From an uncultured Bacteroides sp. (GTDB taxonomy: Bacteria; Bacteroidota; Bacteroidia; Bacteroidales; Bacteroidaceae): a stretch of DNA of 64,000 nucleotides. Of the stretch, positions 63,027 through 64,000 are shown piece after piece (the first letter of the stretch is position 1; each line of letters begins with the position of its first letter). A program made the translations under genes and the position numbers. The DNA is taken from the NCBI GenBank assembly GCA_900551445.1, contig URWA01000001.1, positions 62,001-126,000 on the forward strand, in the 5' to 3' direction. Under the pieces are notes generated by a model that saw only the letters and a program-made list of their open reading frames with translations, made no database searches and was not told where the DNA came from.

Positions 63027-64000
63027 TCAATAATCACGCTGTACTTCTGCAATTTTCTGCTGCAATTTGCGCATCTGTTCCTCTGCCAGAACTTTCTTGT
63101 ATTCAATCGGAGTCACCTGGATGAATTCTTCCACATAATGCCCCCAGTTGTCCAGCATCGTACGAGCCAGCTGAGAACCTGTGTACAAATAATGCTGACG
63201 AACCAGTTCATGCAGTTCCTTACGAGCTGTGGCATCTTCCAGCAAGGACAGTTCCACCATCTCCATGTTGCAGAAATAGTCGAAGTTGCGGTCTTTGTCC
63301 CATACGTAAGCCACACCGCCACTCATACCTGCAGCGAAGTTACGTCCGGTCTTACCCAAGACAACCACACGTCCGCCGGTCATGTATTCACAGCAGTGGT
63401 CGCCCACTCCTTCTACCACAGCAATGGCACCAGAATTACGTACGGCAAAACGTTCGCCCACGCATCCGTTGATGTACACCTCACCGCTGGTGGCACCATA
63501 CAACAGCGTATTACCTGCAATCACATTGTTTTCGGCCAGGAAATTGCTTCTTACAGGAGGCTGTACGGAAATATGTCCACCGCTCAAGCCCTTGCCCAAA
63601 TAGTCGTTGGCTTCACCTTCCAGCTTGAAGCTGACTCCATGAGGCAGGAAAGCACCGAAACTTTGTCCGGCCGAACCTTTGAACTTCACTTGAATGGTCT
63701 GTGCCGGCAAGCCAGCCTGTCCATACTTGGCAGCTACTGCTCCAGAAAGCATGGCTCCCACCGAACGGTCTGTATTGGCAATGGCATATTCCAACGATAC
63801 TTCCTTGCGGTTCTCCAACGCTTCACGTGCAGCTGCCAGCATGCTGACATCTTTCACGTTTTCTATCTCATGACGCTGTTCGGTCACATTATGCAGAGCA
63901 GCCCCGTTGTCTACCTTATGCAACAGTTTGCTGAAATCCAGCAACGAAGCTTTTTCGTTGGTAGTCGGACGTATCTCAATCAAGTCTGTACGACCTACAA
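63027..64000 (-). CDS. gltB: Glutamate synthase large subunit, C-terminal part (runs off window)
   Basis: The frame is open through base 64000, so the gene begins outside; the last 324 residues are visible. They form the GXGXG beta-helix (GAVAAKYGQAGLPAQTIQVK; GEANDYLGKGLSGGHISVQP; GGRVVVLGKTGRNFAAGMSG) and the terminal helix region. Catalyses glutamate formation from glutamine and 2-oxoglutarate. The gltD start is 30 bp downstream. Promoter not in the window. Confidence 0.93.
   Translation of the reverse strand, partial: VGRTDLIEIRPTTNEKASLLDFSKLLHKVDNGAALHNVTEQRHEIENVKDVSMLAAAREALENRKEVSLEYAIANTDRSVGAMLSGAVAAKYGQAGLPAQTIQVKFKGSAGQSFGAFLPHGVSFKLEGEANDYLGKGLSGGHISVQPPVRSNFLAENNVIAGNTLLYGATSGEVYINGCVGERFAVRNSGAIAVVEGVGDHCCEYMTGGRVVVLGKTGRNFAAGMSGGVAYVWDKDRNFDYFCNMEMVELSLLEDATARKELHELVRQHYLYTGSQLARTMLDNWGHYVEEFIQVTPIEYKKVLAEEQMRKLQQKIAEVQRDY

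Noticed and set aside
1..64000. CRISPR array, tRNA, rRNA, transposase or phage genes
   Set aside because: No regular spacer repeats, no cloverleaf or rRNA sequences and no integrase or transposase motif seen on reading; the short repeat clusters have no constant spacers.

Overview
The window looks like chromosomal DNA of a Bacteroidales gut commensal (Bacteroides or Phocaeicola type). The reasons are the Bacteroidota -7 promoter element (TAnnTTTG, often followed by CAG), the lack of clear Shine-Dalgarno sequences, many SPII lipoproteins, GldE, type III glutamine synthetase, DapL-type lysine synthesis and a long SecA. It carries mainly conserved housekeeping genes with a few accessory stretches. 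I saw no rRNA, tRNA, CRISPR array, transposase or prophage.

Layout. 1-784: start of a POT peptide transporter (-). 891-7481: a compact minus-strand operon mutY-ssb-gldE-PPTase-AsmA-like. 7634-9822: HU, a 30-residue basic bS22-like protein and RNase G/E (+). 10110-13442: two exported peptidases (C69, C1) and a Fur-family regulator. 13446-13902: a microprotein locus (25 aa) with its own palindromic promoter and terminator. 13996-16142: YqaE/Pmp3 peptide, CBM9-like protein, MFS exporter. 16526-22974: three large lipoproteins, the first with a fimbrial-type N-terminus and a metzincin zinc site, the other two paralogous. 23268-25946: valS. 26049-28412 (-): ECF sigma factor, probable anti-sigma protein and two exported proteins. 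28655-29127: a second microprotein locus (31 aa), paralogous to the first. 29159-38083 (-): MBL hydrolase, acidic protein, DUF6340-like lipoprotein, secA, a degenerate alkaline-phosphatase-fold protein and a DUF4105/Lnb protein. 38178-45698 (+): coaX, an outer-membrane protein, a TPR protein, lptC, a CNNM/CorC protein and a SurA/PpiD-like foldase. 45759-46964 (-): ATP-grasp-like protein. 47331-52181 (+): nitrogen operon porin-PII-amt-glnN. 52415-57579: small accessory genes, an AraC remnant, and a TPR/HTH signalling lipoprotein next to a lipoprotein. 57880-64000 (-): gltB-gltD-asnB-dapF-dapL.

The right part is organised around ammonia assimilation. Ammonium enters through Amt under PII control and is fixed by GSIII and GOGAT. 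The nitrogen then flows to asparagine and to diaminopimelate/lysine. The middle is envelope biogenesis: SecA, LptC, periplasmic foldase, OM proteins and Lnb-like protein.

The most novel-looking item is the pair of microprotein loci 15 kb apart. Both encode a peptide whose codons 15-25 read DPMIWGYVMLS; within those 11 codons every nucleotide difference is synonymous. Both have an FNR-like TTGAY-N4-ATCAA palindrome 60-61 bp upstream of the -7 element and a second conserved 5-4-5 palindrome over the -33 region. Other notable items are a perfect 16-bp hairpin with a T-run inside the lptC signal-peptide codons, a palindrome that both ends pepC and contains the fur promoter, and an alkaline-phosphatase-fold protein that seems to have lost its nucleophile and most metal ligands.
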